A stretch of DNA of 64,000 nt from Eriocheir sinensis (GCF_024679095.1 NC_066543.1:17964345-18028344), one strand, 5' to 3'. Counted from the first letter of the stretch, positions 1-62,884 are shown. Translations and numbers: made by a program. Notes: a model not told the origin generated them from the sequence alone.

Positions 1-2624
1 TGGATGGGCACTCTCCTGTAATATGTGTCCCTTGTCCACCCAGCTTTAAATGGGTATCTTGTGCCAGTTGTGGGTAGTGTCCCACCTCCCAGGTGTGTAT
101 AAGTTTGATGTGAGGTTCCAACCATACCCAAAGCTCCGTCACCTGAGTTCCCAGCTTTTTCAGGTAAAGTAGTGGCTGGTGATCACAAATTTAGAGTGTG
201 ATCAGACCATAGTGAATTACAGACACTACTCGATGGGAAATTAATAAATCACATAAGCTAGTGAGGAAAAGGACATAAGTGTATTAGTTTTGTCAGAATT
301 ATTATGTATGGTGCATAACATGCATAACATACCTTCCTCAAATTTTGGGGACATCCGAATTGTCACCCAAATCATAACACCAAACACTTTTGAACTTTTC
401 TCAATGCTTATTAGCACATTTAGGAGCTTGTGGGTTAGCACTATTCTGCTCTAGATTCTTGCTTGCCTCAATCCAAGAATTATTTACTCAAAGAATAGTA
501 CAATAAGCACAATAAACATGATAAAGACAAGGTCTAATAAAGTTGTCATAGGGATACACCAACACTATATTAGTACAGCATCATATGAGGAGTAGGTAAA
601 TGTGCAGTCAGTCAACAGGTGCTTAGACTAACTTTAAGTACCCTGAGGGTTTCTTCATTGATGAGTAGTTTTAAGCATCTGATATTATCATCCTCATGCA
701 GGCAATCTTATTAAGAAATGGAAAAGAAATTTTACCCTGCAGTTGTCACTTTAATCATTTCATTGTTTTTACCCTTTTTTGCTTGTAGGTCTTGAGTGGT
801 TCAAGCAGTCTCATCCCAATATGGAGGACATTGATAGGGAAAGAAAACCCATTGTCAAATTACAACATAATTTGTCACTTCTTGACATTAGCTTTTTTCT
901 CCACTTGTATATGGATTATAAAGTAATATTTTGCATGCTGGTGAGAATTTACGTATCAGATGAGCTCCTTAATCAGATGGAAGGATGATGTTCTCATTTA
1001 TCCTTGATCAGTATGATGATAGTGGGATGATGAAGCTGCCTTAGGCCATATTTCTATATATATTGCCATTAGCAGATTCCTCTAGATGTTTTCCTTTTTT
1101 ACAAATAAACAAAATCAGATAACTAATGTTTTCTTTACTGAGGGAGAAAATCTTCTTAATCAAATGTTAGTACTTGTAGTGTTGCAAGGATTTTGATAAA
1201 GCATTTTTATGTTTGTAGGTCTTACCAAATAGTTGAAATCGATTCTGTTTATAGAATTAGAGTTGATGCAACTTGTAGTAGAGTATAGTAACATTCAAAA
1301 GGTAAGTACCTTGATTGGACAGCCAAGTTGACTGGAAATACGCAATCATTTCTTCGTGACTGAGAGAGACAACTGCAGTGGTGATTTTCAGCACCAAATT
1401 ATTTTTCATGGTGGCATGGGGTGGAAGTCAAATTATGTTAGTTAAAGATTGATGATATGTACTGTATGGTATGTATTGTTGCCCCATATTAGTTTAAAAA
1501 TTATTCTTACCTCATACACTTTTAGTACTTTTCATCAAATAAATACAAAGCAGATTATAACTGATGTTGTATTAGTAAGAATTTGCATACAGTTGATGTA
1601 ATATTTTTTCATATGTAAAAATGCACATTGTATTATAAAAGAAAAGCTTCCTCCACTCATTCACACACACATTTTACCATGCATTCATTCAGTACACTTT
1701 AAAATTCATTGCACAAAATCATTTTCAGGGAACCGCAATAAGAAATTTTCAGCAGAAGTTTTCAGTGGGAATCGTATCAGCATGGTTCTCAGTAAGCTTT
1801 AAAGTGACAGCCTTAGTGCTGAACCAAGATTCCAGTTAGTTTGCAGAACTATAATTTGATTTCATATTACTATCAAAATAAAATTTTGTACTTGCAGTTT
1901 GTCTCCACCATATTTTGACTTGTAACTGGCATGACGATTTTCAACACTTTCCCATTCCATATTATTCCTCAGGTTAATTGGTACAAGTAATTTATTAAAA
2001 ATATACATAACCAAAGAAACTGTGTAATAGGCTCAAGATTGCAAAGTTTCAAAGGAAAGGGTCTGGCTTATAATAGTCTTTCCTTAATTTTGCCTTTCAC
2101 TTCCTTCATGTTTATTTGGCTGAGAGTTATGCTATGGCAAGAACCGTATCACATCTAAACTGCAAGTCAATTTATGTAGTATTTTTTAGATTGTCATAAC
2201 CTCTTCAACTTACCTGGCAAGTGGATGAGATCAAGTCTTAAACTTGATACAACATCAGTAAAGAAAAAATTAAATAAAACTAGAGTTGAAGAGATTGTAG
2301 ATAAGTATGTTCTTTCCCCAAAACGGTTGGGAAAGATGTTTTCAGGAGTGATATAATCACCGCCTTCTTTTCACTGGTCCTCTGTCATCACGAATGGTTC
2401 ACAAGCTGTTGAACCTTATACTGTTGATGACTGGCACACCAACTGATGTTGAAACCTGTCACTGATAATTGACTGGCTGCCCCTGTTCAGGCTCATACCA
2501 TTTACACAGAGAAACATTGTGGTAGTGAGTGTTTGAGATCATAAGCACTTGGCTTAGCAATCCTCATATCATTCTTATGTGTCAGCTTGTTTAGTGACAA
2601 CTGAAATACAATTTTTAAATTCCA

Positions 2625-2890
2625 TGTAACAGTTGTTAGCATACCTAGCTATGAATCTGCATGCTCTGGTTTCAATCCCGTCCTGGGCAGTCAATGTGCA
2701 GCTCACCCAGCTGTTCATTCTCTTTTGTTTCGGGCTTATTGATAAATGGGTACCTGGGTAAACATGGGGAAGGTGAACTGTGGTGGTGGGAACCTATGGT
2801 TCCCACCACAGGCTCAAAGGGCCAATGTGACAGAGCTGAACGCCGTAGCTATTCGCAGTTATAGCGTATGTCCCCAACTTTACCTTACCT
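2625..2890 (+). mobile_element. tRNA-derived SINE, type B, degenerate
   Basis: Shares the core gaatctgc...ggtttcaatcccg...gcagtcaatgtgcagctcacccagctgttcat with copies at 6955-7190 and 33195-33425 (-). It continues into ataaatgggtacctgg and ends near ccccaactttacctt, as the reverse-strand copy does. The B-box-like ggtttcaatccc near 2668 fits a tRNA head; the A box is decayed. Confidence 0.7.
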
Positions 2891-2988
2891 TTATAAAGGA
2901 AGAATCATATCCACTGGACAGATGGCTTAGTTTCTGTGATAAAGGTGTGCTAAAAGGAATGGATAGAAAAATAAGTTCTTATCTATCT

Positions 2989-2990
<2 letters not shown>

Positions 2991-3019
<29 letters not shown>

Positions 3020-3028
3020 CACACACAG
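2991..3028 (+). repeat. (CA)n microsatellite
   Basis: Nearly pure CA dinucleotides with one AA interruption. A little downstream, aattaggtaaatacacac resembles the 3' terminus of the CR1-like LINE seen at 21.5, 25.8 and 37.2 kb, so this may be a very short LINE tail. Confidence 0.9.
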
Positions 3029-4595
3029 AGGTTAACCTGAGACTAATACAAATCCAGTTAACAACAATTAGGTAAATACACACTCCAGCTGAACACTGAA
3101 ATATAACTATTTTAATAGTGTGTTATTTATAATTTCTTAAATGACAGACAGAATTGTATGTGTTCCTCGAATGTGAAAGATCTGAAATGTGCTTTAATCA
3201 AGTCAACATTCTGAAACACGAAGCTAAAATTTTAGGAATGTACCGATGAACAAATTTGAAGTCAGGCAAAATATACTGCTTTTAGCTGGGTTGGATGTGC
3301 CATGTGGGGAGCTCAGTCATGCAGCATTTGCATGATATCATTACTAACAGCCTGTATTAATAGAACTGATTCTCTATGGAGTAGATTTGTGGAGGATGAA
3401 GAGTAGTGTGTAGGAGTCTGGGTGCAGCTGCATGATCTATAGTAAAGCGAGCTATTTCACTCATCTCTAACAAATGAGTCCTTACTTGTACAAAGGTTTT
3501 CAAATAGGTGAGCGTGTTGATGTAAGTGGTAAAACAAATTGTAATGTGAATGGTGTGTAGTACCCTCAGTTTAATCCAGCAAGTTTTACTGCTCATACAA
3601 GTATAAAAAAAAATTTAAAAAATGTAGAACCAGTTTTCAAATATGAAAGATGATCTCTGTGGTTTAAGTATAAGTAAAGTGTTGCTCTGTATATATATAT
3701 AATGGTACTTGAAATACCTTCGATTTTTCCAATTTCTCATTTAGAGGGTCACTAGAAATATTTTTTAATTCAGCAAATACTAAAGATTAAATATTGAGTT
3801 TAAGTTCTTTTTATGAACATGTTATTGAGTATTTAGGCATTTACACAGTTGTTTAATTTTTGGCTTCTTTTGTTCTTTACAATTTTAGTTTTGCTTACTG
3901 TTGAACTTCAATTTAAAAGAAACTCCTCCATACAGGAGTGATTCATATTACATGCATGGTAACTCATCCACATTTATATATTTTTTATCTTTTTCCTGTA
4001 ACTGATGTGACCTCTTACTTTATGTTGACTGGTCTTATCCTCTTTTTAGGCTTTTTTGGACATTCACCTCACATTTTATATCTACCCCTTCATCTGGTGA
4101 TCTCAATTCATCAGGTCATATTCAAGGCATCTTACAGTATTCTCAAACAACTAAGTGTTATATTTGACATAATGAGAAATGTGACTCTCACGGTCATCCT
4201 GCACTTGTGTGTTTGTGTGCTCGTATAAAAGCAGCATTCTGATGAGGAGGAAGGACTGCCTTTGGTTACTGTGTGAATAATATAAACACAGTTTTCTCAA
4301 CCAAACTATTGTTTGTACATTTGTTAAACTTTCTCTTCTATCACCACCTCAGAGTAATTTTGAGTACTCTCCTAAATGTTTTCAGCATAAAATGTTAATT
4401 GCTTGTTGGCATGAATTGCACCATCTTCCTTAAGTGCTGACATCCCATACATAAAGAGTCCCGCTGACTCTGCTTTCATCCATGTGGCCCTCCCTCTCCC
4501 ATCCACACCCCCTCCCAGTCCATCTCCTCTTGCCTGCTGTCTCTTGTGCCTAAATGTTGCTCGTCACTAACCCGACAATTCCTTCCCTCTTTCAG

Positions 4596-37853
<33,258 letters not shown>

Positions 37854-40800
37854 TATTAAGCTGGGTTTTCCTGGTAAGCATAACTTAGTTTGTTTACACT
37901 TAGCTCTGTTGCTTCTGCCTTGGGTAAGGATATAGCTAATAATAAACAAAAAGGGTTATGTTTATCATGAAAACTTGACCCTAACTCCCTGCAGCTGCAT
38001 TTCTGCTGCAACTAATCTCTTAATTCACAAGAAATCTCATTGCCACATTTTCTGTGGTTCATCCAAGGCACTAATGGCCTGTCTCTGTGGCCCAGTTTAC
38101 TCAGTTGACCAGATATGTTATGTAATGGCATCTTACTTATTTATTATTTCTAGGCTACAATATTAATTTCAAAGCTTATAATAAATCAGATCTGGTGCTT
38201 ACAGCTCTATATTGAGAATATAGTCAGATTGCATAATTCTGGAGTGAGCTGGCTGCCAGTTCATAGTTGAATATTGCAATTGTAAATTTTGTATTTTAGA
38301 GAGTTTACCAAAGAAGCTATGGGTTATTAGTGGAACTATGGTCAATCTAATTCAGTTTGGAATTATAAATTAATGTTTCTTTTGTGATACTTTTATCTGT
38401 GCTCTTATAAATAAATTGCAGCAATATTTGTTTTTAAAATAATTTTTAAAATGTTTTTAATAAGTTAGATTTTTTTAAAGCCACCCCACCATTGATAGGC
38501 TAAATGTGAAATATTCCATTTGATAAAGTTCATTAATAAACTGTCATGTAGCTGACATGGTGTTAATGAAATAATAGTATTAAAGTTTATATGAAAGTGC
38601 AGGTATAGCATTGAAAATAGATGACAAGAAAACAGTATTCACTTCCAGTGTTTGGATACAGTTTGAGAGTTGTTGTTAAACATCTGGTTTCCTTGCCAGG
38701 ATGGGACTTGATATTAATAGCCATGTGTTGTTAGAACAAAAGTTCATTTGCTCCTTATAATTGTGCCAATGTCTGATCCATGAAAATTTCACATTTACAT
38801 TATTCTCTTGGAGGAAAGTAGAGCAGTTACTTTTCCCTCTTTGGTCATATCAGTCAGTACAGATTCACAGCAGTGTTGGGATAGCATGGGCCCCCAAAAT
38901 AGTCCATGAACCATTAATTGCTCGATCATCAGTCATCATTATCAAATTATATGTCAGGAACTAAGTCCTCCCTAATCTATCTTCTCCAATTTGGGATTCT
39001 TATGTCCCTCTCTGAACCAAATCATTGCAACAGTCCCATTGTCTGGCAGATGCAGTGCTCCCAGGTGTGGGGTAAAGTATTTCCATTGTCCTCACAGACC
39101 AGTAATAGAACTCATTCTGTACATAATTATGAGGATGTACACAAATTTTTCATCAGCATTTTAATTGATTAGAATGACACCTAGTTTAAATTTTGAATCA
39201 GATTAACAAAATTTAGTACTTAGCTTGTTGAAAAGTATAAAATTCAATGGAAGTGCCACAATCACTTGTTAACTTGCTGGGACAGGAGCTCACATATCAA
39301 ACTGTTGAGTCTAGCAGTGTGAAGCATTCCATTTTAACAGCAGTGCTGCTTCCCATTTGTTATCATCACCTAGAAAATTTTAAGAACGTCATTTAATTAT
39401 TTCATGACGTATATATCCTGCCATATATCTGCAATTGCAAGGGAAGTCGCTGTATGACCTCATAACTCTTGCACAAGCACATCGAGCTGTGTCGGTGTAC
39501 CTCAAGTGGTGTGAGAGATCAATATTCTGATTGTTGATCTGGCTGGTCATTATGCTACATTCAGTCTATTGAAATTTAGGGAAATCATTTTTTTTATATA
39601 CACATATATAAATATATATATTTCCTGTTATGTCTTAGGTTTTAAGTGGTTCATAAGAATTAGCCATAGGTTTGTTCATATTTTTTTTATGAACTATATA
39701 TAAAAAATGTGTTCTCAAATTGACCAAATAAACTTTGTTTAATCATGAATATGTACAATAAGTGACTAGTTACATGAAGTCTGTATGATCTGACTTTACT
39801 ACCTGTATGAATGATAGTGCCATAGTTACTACGGCAAAATGAGCAAGCAGTGCCAATGCAGTGTTGATCTTTTGTCTCAACGTCTCGCTAGTTGCTCCTT
39901 GTAACTTTATTTTGTTACTTTGCCTTGTTTAGTGTTTTAGCCAAGTGGCTGCCAAGTGGTACTATGTGTAAAGTTAGTGCTATGCTGTGTGTCATGTGGA
40001 GTCGAGTGGCAGCAGGAGCCACAATAAGATCCCCATGGGTGATCCTACTCATTAGTTGTAGCACAGCAGTTGGTAGTAATCTGTCCTGTGGAGGCTCCCA
40101 CCACACCAAAAGTCAAGGACCATCCCACCAAGTAAGACTGGACATGCCTCCTGAAAACTTTTTTTTTTATTAGTATTTCTTTATGCTGCCCAGTGACAGT
40201 AGTGTCATAACACCCACACAGTGATGTACTATTAGTAATAGGTAGTTCAAATCTTGAGGTCCACGATGCAGGTTGTTGGTGAAAGCCTTCCTGTTGGTGT
40301 CAGCATCATGATGTACAGTTTGTTGCATAATATGTTCCTTGCCATGTTCTTTAACAATGGAGTGTGTGAACTTCAAAGTTGAATTGTACATTATCACTGT
40401 TTAGGAAAAATAAGAACTTCTTCATACAGTCAATCTTCACTTCAAGGAAGATTGATAAACCATAATTTCAGAATGCAGTGTTTTAGACTTGCAATTTGGA
40501 AATAGTTAAATAAAGTATTGTTGATTTTTAACTGTGATTAATAATACATATTTTGCCATCCAGTTTAAATACCATTGAATCGTTTGTGGAAATTGTAAAA
40601 TAAAAAATTAGGAACCTTAGTATGTAACAAAGAGTAAATACTAGTCATCAAAGCCCTGCCCACTCGACCACATATGTAAATTTATAAATGTAATTGCACG
40701 AAATATTCTTTAATTCATTGTATAAAGTCTTGGAACTATACAGACTTGTACAGCATATATGAATGAGAGTGTCCATGTACAGTGGATAATGATGAGGGAA

Positions 40801-41034
40801 CTTTTGGTAGTATACTATAAAATGCATATTTGGATTAGTATACTACTAACTGAATAAAAGGCATTTGCAGTTAATAATTGTTTCTACTATTAATGATAAC
40901 TGAAAGCTGAGTTTAGAATACTTTAGAATAGTAGTATTTTATAGATATAGAATGGTGAAGTGAATACTTCTTTTATAATCAAATGATTGAAGAAAAGGCA
41001 ACTAACTATCTGTTCGAACAGTGTTCACCCGAGA

Positions 41035-41395
41035 GGAAGGCTCAGAGCAGAGCTGCTTTAGGGCTTGGTAGGCAGGTTGGAGGACATTTGCATTGGAATA
41101 GCCCTCAGTATCCTCATGGAGACTCCTGACATACAGTACCTCTTCTTATCTCCTCAGGTTTCCTCTATTCCTACATGAGACCGATATTGGTCTTGATTCA
41201 AGGAAGCCTCAAGTTGCCAGGATTTCCCTACAATGGTTTTATATCTAAAAGTGATTAAATGATTAAGAAAGCAGAGTTACAAGAGAGCACTACCTCTATC
41301 ACTGGGAATCTGGTGTGAGCCGAGACTGAACTTACCACCTCTCAGTCACTGGGCAAGAACCAAATCCACTGAGCCACCCAGCTCTACACACAATG
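41035..41395 (-). mobile_element. Possible tRNA-derived SINE (type C)
   Basis: The reverse complement begins ctgggtggctcagtggatttggttcttgcccagtgactgagaggtggtaagttcagtctcgg, which has an A-box-like tggctcagtgg and a B-box-like gttcagtctc. Single copy in the window, so the boundaries are guesses. Confidence 0.45.
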
Positions 41396-44100
41396 GCTGT
41401 TTTGCAAGAAATCAGGCAAGGCGAGCGATGATTTCTTCTTTGCTATAGTTTCATGCTAAATTATTTGCATTATTTGAATTAAATATTGTAGTAATTTGCT
41501 ACACAGCCCTCTTCGAGAAGCAAATGAAAGGTATTGCATTTTCATCTTCACACCAAGGAACTGGATGGCACAGTGCTGCCCCGCAGAGTTTGGAAAGTCT
41601 CCCATCATACACTTTTTTGAGTGGCTGCCATATATAATATATCCCATGATAGACATTATGAAGCCTTTCAGTGAACCCTACACTATGGACAGGAAATTTG
41701 CCCCTGCCCATGTCATTAAGCCACGAATTTTGGAAAATCAACCGCTTTGGTGCGAATCGTCATAACTCCCTTATTTCTGGGGCTACAGAAATGTTTTTGG
41801 TATCAATCAATGGCAAAATGAAAGGGCTATATTTTTTTAATAAGCGACCAGGCTCAAAAATGACTCGAAAGGGTAAAAAATCGAATAAATTCGCAAAAAA
41901 AACAACTCTGAAAAAAAACTATTTTTGAGTTCTCAACCTTGAAATCCACTCATATTTTGAGAATTTCAAAAAACTTATTTAACAAATAATTTAGCCCTAC
42001 CAATGTGCTTTCCAATATGATGCATAACATTTCCCTACTCCCAGTAGTTTCGTCACTAGAGCTCAAAACGTAAACCCTTTTGAGAGCGATTTTGACGAAC
42101 TCCAGACACTTTGCCGTTTGTGTCTAGTGTGGCATTGCTATTATTGCCTCATGAAGGCTGTAATTTGGCATGTAGCCCCTCTTGACAATGTAGTTTGACC
42201 AGCTCGAAGGAGTTTTTGATAGCTTGATTCCAAAGTTTGTCGTCGAGCCGTCACAAAATAGCCTGTTTTTCGGCCTTTTTGCCGCGATTTGGACACGTCC
42301 TAGTTTTTTGCTTATAACTTTTTAATTTATTTAGTGCTTTCCATTTTTTTTTTCTCCTTATTAATCTGTATTAATAGAGCTTTCATTTGCCACCAAGCAC
42401 GCCTTCCTAGCTTCATTAGTTTTTGCTCGAGCTTGACCAGAAGTCACGATGGAAATTCACCGAATCTGACTCCATTTACTTTGCAGCTCTCTTCTCCTTA
42501 GTACTATATCTTTCCATGTGCAGCCATGTCCTTTTCCTTCACCTCACCTCTATTTGACCATTTTGACAGCTTTTATTTTCTCATCATTTCACTCACTCCT
42601 CTATACCCATCCCTATCATATCCTGCCGAGTTTCCAGGCAGAATCAGACACACCAGTCCTCATTGATAGGACATCTTAGTCGGCATCAGCCAATAGAGTA
42701 TTTTCACTCACGTGACCTTGTGACGTTTTCATGACGTCACAAAGTAAACATGGTCGCCAAGTGTGACAGTCTGTCCTTGCTGGGGGACCAGCGAGTGAGT
42801 GAGAGACTGTGTCTCGTTGGGGAATCGTAGTAAGTGGAGTACTCCAAATATTATTTTTCACTCTCTGTGCTGGACAGGACTTATTTTGAGAGGATGATCA
42901 CTTAAGTCAGGCTTAGTTGCCCTAAAATACGGTAGCTTTACGTGGAAACCAAGGCAAGCATTAGAGAAAGAAATGGCTCTCACAAAGATACGCACTGTCT
43001 ACATACCTAACAATTACTACATAGTGCTTCAACAAAGACTTTATCTACATATTTAACAGTAAGTGATGCTTCAGAGAGTGCCAACATTCATCTGCACTTG
43101 TACTACCTACCACACAAGCTAACCCACTTTTAGGGGGTTGGTCATTCACAAAGCGAGTGTCTACATATATAACAGTAACTAATATTTGAACAATGATGCT
43201 GGCAACATATCTAATAATAACTAATGTATCAAAGTGCCAGCATTCATCATCACTCATACCTACCATACATTAATAACTTTTGGGGCTGGCCACTACTAAA
43301 TCTAGTCATGAGGAATGAACTCTTAGTAAGGCCAAATAACTTGACAAACAAATGAAAATTCACTTCACTGTCGTACAGTGTCACTAATCTTTGCTTGACA
43401 CCACTGGAATAAACTATCTGAATCTGCAAGTGCATTAGATGTTGACACTGGAAGCACTCACTAGGACTGAGGAAACACTAAAACATCATTCTTACCTGTC
43501 ATGAAATGCTCTCCACAGACTCCAGTGTTCAGGGTTTGAAGTCTTTGCTCTGGAGATCCTCGCTAACCATAGACTTCTTCTTTCAGCTATCAACTCCCTC
43601 CGCTCACCTTGCCGCATTGGTATTTTAGGCATTAACTCAAGAGTTACTCAACCAGTAAACAAAAAACAGGTCATGTACATCACTACTGACACGAGGACTG
43701 AATTGAAAGACTGAATAGTTTGAACATATTGTAATTCAGAAATATGAAGGAATAACCACTTGGCACAACAGCCAGAGCTGACTATCCTTAGAAAGTAGCT
43801 CAAAATTTTGTGCAATGGCTCATGTAAAAATATCTTTTGGTAACAAAGGGTATATCAACATCCTTGACATTCTGATGGGAACCTTTGGCCATGTAATATT
43901 GCTCCTAACTATCAGCACCTTCCCTAAGCTGTATTGTTTATTCATTCTAATCCATAAAAAAGGTAACTACCTTTGTATCAAAATAATCTTGTAAAAAGAT
44001 TCTGGGTGCCCAGATCACACTTAAAGAAGATTTACATCTAATTCTAAGAAATTCTATAAAAATTTAACCTATTTAATGTATGCAAAAGCTTTAGGATAAT

Positions 44101-44322
44101 GGGCCATATTACAAGTCAAACCTGAGAAGTTTTGGCTCCCTATAAAGGTCGGTTTAGGGGCCATACAACAAGACCAATTTAAGAATTTTCGGGTCCCTAC
44201 AGAGTTCGGGATGAATAACTCTGTAGGGACCCAAAACTTCTCGGATTGGACTTGTAATACACCCCCTAAACCAACCTTTGTAGGGACCTGAAACTTCTCA
44301 GGTTTGACTTGTAATATGGCCC
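44101..44322. mobile_element. 222-bp foldback element
   Basis: The two halves are imperfect reverse complements. The left end gggccatattacaagtcaaacctgagaagtttt pairs with the right end, reversed, gggccatattacaagtcaaacctgagaagtttc. The inner ctacagag/ctctgtag arms close on a 14-nt loop near 44206-44219. AAT stands on both outer sides. No gene; the open minus-strand frame is a by-product of the palindrome. Confidence 0.8.
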
Positions 44323-45153
44323 AATGACCTACAACCCAGTTTCCCTGAATTATGGTTACAGATTTCAAATGATAACCCTGACAAGGGTTTTCTCTAAAGT
44401 CAACTCTACACAGTTTGTATAATAAAGGAATATGAGGTATTAGGTATTTAGGTAGCGAATGTATTAAGCATGCACTAAACTGCATGACTTGAGAACAGCT
44501 ATAATCATATAATAAATAAATGTAAATACACATAAATACATATTGCATGCCAGTCATACCTTACAATCCTGAGAAGAGTTCTGTTCAAGTTGTCAAAACA
44601 AGTTCTTATACTAAAGACAAAATCAGTAGTATGATTGTCATAATTCTCATCAAATTTCCCACAATTAGAAAAGGAGGAGGGCCAAAGATTACAAGAATAG
44701 GAGAGTGTAGTTACAGAAATTGCCCAACACACACACACACACACTCATTGCAGTGGCCAAGCACCTTTTTGGGAATGGGAAATCAGAATGAGATCAGATT
44801 CCATGTCCAATCTTATACCTCTTGTGCCCCAGGGCCACATGCTGCTTAAACCATTTGTGGTGAGGATGAATGAGGCTGCCACTTCCTGATGCAGCAAGTG
44901 GCCATTCAGTTTGAAAACTTTGCAATGCAATGGACAGGATTTCCATACACTCTTTTCCAACCAAATCTCAAGACATGAAGTGCCACATAATTTAATCTAC
45001 AGATACTAACTATAATTTTTTGTCAGCTAAAGTTTTTTATAGTCAAAATAAATAATATATTAAATTTCCCAACAGAAATAGTAAGACAACGAGAAGCAGA
45101 ACCCAACAGTTACTTTGGCATAAATATTTTGTAACGTTAAGAGATGCTACTAG

Positions 45154-59979
<14,826 letters not shown>

Positions 59980-59999
59980 CTTGGCAGATGATGGAGTCA

Positions 60000-60235
60000 C
60001 ACGACGTCAATTTCTTGTCATCTCAACAACACTACAACCGGAGGGGATTGTAAACACCCACCTCCAACACCAACAACAGCTGGTCGTTTACTGAGGCTGC
60101 CTGCGCCTGGCTGGCTGAGCTGTCGCTGCTGTGACCCCCCACCTTCCCTCACCTTCACGTGTAGCGCCCCGCCCCCGCTAGCCTCGCACTGCTTCCCGCC
60201 GACGACCGCCAGCTTCAAATTACTCTCACGGCCGT
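60000..60235 (-). promoter_or_regulatory. LONRF: Probable LONRF 5' UTR and GC-rich core promoter
   Basis: The 230 bp upstream of the LONRF start is much more GC-rich than the surroundings. It carries a GC-box-like cgccccgcccccgc run near 60165-60178 and several CpGs. No TATA box is evident. That fits a housekeeping-type start region, but the transcription start cannot be placed from sequence. Confidence 0.45.
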
Positions 60236-60315
60236 CCAGGTGAGTGAATGACGTTTTTTTTTTTTTTACCTTCATGTATCCTGTACCTTACTGATAATCA
60301 CGAAGAAGATTATAT

Positions 60316-60318
<3 letters not shown>

Positions 60319-60401
<83 letters not shown>
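60319..60401 (+). repeat. (GA)23 and (CA)17 microsatellites
   Basis: GA at 60319-60364 followed by CA at 60366-60401, just upstream of the LONRF promoter region. Confidence 0.96.
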
Positions 60402-60404
<3 letters not shown>

Positions 60405-60592
60405 TTCAGTGTTCTGTATTCGAGATGATGTTACTTTAATGCTAAAATAATAGCGCTACCCAACATGGTATTCTTTTTTTTATGAAATATGGTTTGAAAG
60501 TGTAGACCTTCTAAGGTAAACCAATCTATGGCTTGTGTACCTATTGTATAACGTGTTTCATAAAAAAAAACCAGTTTCAAGAAAATTCTGGT

Positions 60593-60595
<3 letters not shown>

Positions 60596-60642
<47 letters not shown>
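60596..60642 (+). repeat. (CA)n microsatellite
   Basis: 46 bp of pure CA. Confidence 0.97.
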
Positions 60643-60643
<1 letters not shown>

Positions 60644-60859
60644 ATATAATTACATTATGAAAGAAAAAAGTGAAATACCATAATAGTAATTAGTATTTTT
60701 TCTATAATCGACATCCTGAAGGAAAAATCTTACATAATTCATTGCAAAAATATCCGAATCCTTTATTCAACTATATGTTGCTCCAGACCTTCCCTTGCTC
60801 TCACTGGAAAGCACCACTTATTGTTAATTGACATGATTACACCTGCTTACGTAGACGTG

Positions 60860-60946
<87 letters not shown>
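60860..60946. repeat. (TA)43 microsatellite
   Basis: About 87 bp of pure TA. Confidence 0.97.
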
Positions 60947-60949
<3 letters not shown>

Positions 60950-61232
60950 GTCTTGACGAATCTCAAGTTATATATTCCTTCATTCTAAACAAAGCAGATT
61001 CTATTTAGCATCTACTTTATGCGACTCTCAAAGTCCTTTCTTAATTTTTCATCATTTCCTCGTTTGTTTGTTATCTAATATTTAACATATTTTTACGTGC
61101 TAATCGACTTGCTTTTTTATTTATATATTCATTAACTTATTGATAGGATATTTGATAGAAAATAATCTGATCGTCCATAAAACTGAAGCTGCAATGTGCG
61201 AGTCGCGAATAATTTCCTTGATGGTGTCCTGA

Positions 61233-61233
<1 letters not shown>

Positions 61234-61271
<38 letters not shown>
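61234..61271 (+). repeat. (GT)19 microsatellite
   Basis: 38 bp of pure GT. Confidence 0.96.
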
Positions 61272-61273
<2 letters not shown>

Positions 61274-61509
61274 GAGGGAGAGTGTGAGGGTGGAGGGTTT
61301 ACTAAAGGATTATTATGTTGAAATGTGCTTGTAATGGGAAGGTTTGGTGTTGGTTTCGGTCTAGGTGGGCTAGATGGGTAAGGCGTGCAACATAACCACA
61401 GACCTGTCCTGCGGGGCTCCGTGGCATGGGCGACACTTACATATATCTCTGCCACGTGACAGGAGTCAGGGGGGGTGCGAAAGGGGAGCGCAGGGAGGTT
61501 ACATATTAC

Positions 61510-62098
<589 letters not shown>

Positions 62099-62119
62099 AC
62101 TGTGTCGAAGAAGTAAGTG

Positions 62120-62884
62120 ACCTTCGAAGACCTTTTATTGCTAATTAATCTTTTTCGTAGATATATAATTTCAATCGATAAAAATAATGTAATTATTTTT
62201 AGTGAAGTTTACAAAACAAATAACAAGCATTCGTATATACGAATTATCTCGCTAATGCGGCTGGTCATAATAATTGTTGTTAAAAATGAGAACATAAATC
62301 GATATGAAACAAACTACTAAGTAAGTTTAAAGAGCATAAGAAGTTAATGAATGACACTAATATAATCACGGCAAAAAACGATACCCCACACAAAACAAGG
62401 TCGCGTGCATGATACCTATAGATTCAAGAGCTTGGGCTCGTGCACGATTAAAGCGCTTGTTCTGGTGTGCCTTGATTCACGTGGCGGCTGAATGTCAACA
62501 ATGAGAGCAACGAGTCGACAGGCGGACCCAGATTTACGGACGAACCTTTACATAAGTGTAAATCAGCTGTTGGTTTAACTGGCCTGCTGAACCACTGCAG
62601 CCTGTTTTGTGCCTGCTGCATGCTGCACCCTTCACATGCACTCATCCAATCTCTGTTGCTAAGAGATGAGAACTCCATGAAAGAACACTTAGTAGTGGAA
62701 ATACTTCCGGAAAAAGATGGGAACTAATTTTAGTTGATGTCTTTTGCACATTCATAGACACGTCAGTCAGTCTTCAGCTCCTCTTTGGTGTTGCTTTGTT
62801 TATTAGTGAGCTTCAGGAAAGCATCGGAACTGATCTGTTGCTAAGAGTTAAGAGATGATGGGTTGCAAAAACGGAGTAGCGATG
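62120..62884. other. Unique intergenic stretch upstream of LONRF
   Basis: Between the TTA array and the inverted repeat. No gene, repeat or RNA recognised. Confidence 0.6.

Larger units (their letters stand above)
1..4595. other. Intron (or upstream flank) of RhoGAPp190
   Basis: AT-rich, with short microsatellites and one tRNA-derived SINE (2625-2890). One weak exon-like stretch follows the acceptor ttgcttgtag at 788: an open frame starting LEWFKQSHPNMEDIDRERKP with a possible donor ctg|gtgaga near 941. I do not recognise this peptide and do not annotate it as coding. Confidence 0.5.
37854..45153. other. Intergenic region between convergent genes (3' flanks)
   Basis: Holds the 3' UTR of the RhoGAP gene, whose end I cannot fix. 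AATAAA hexamers at 37941 and 38410 are the nearest candidates, and others follow. On the - strand, ATTAAA at 44991-44996 is a candidate signal for LONRF, 158 nt past its stop. Also present are a degenerate tRNA-derived SINE near 41.0-41.4 kb, a palindromic foldback element at 44101-44322 and a weak two-copy tandem near 43.0-43.3 kb. No further gene is recognised. The open frames at 41.5-41.9 kb have no recognisable family and no splice context. Confidence 0.6.

Noticed and set aside
779..988. Possible extra RhoGAP exon after ttgcttgtag (LEWFKQSHPNMEDIDRERKP)
   Set aside because: A fair acceptor and a possible donor exist, but the peptide matches nothing I know in p190 proteins and the phase relation to exon a cannot be tested.
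41496..41928. Overlapping open frames of 85-89 codons on both strands
   Set aside because: No known motif, no splice structure, and frames are open on both strands, as expected by chance in this composition.
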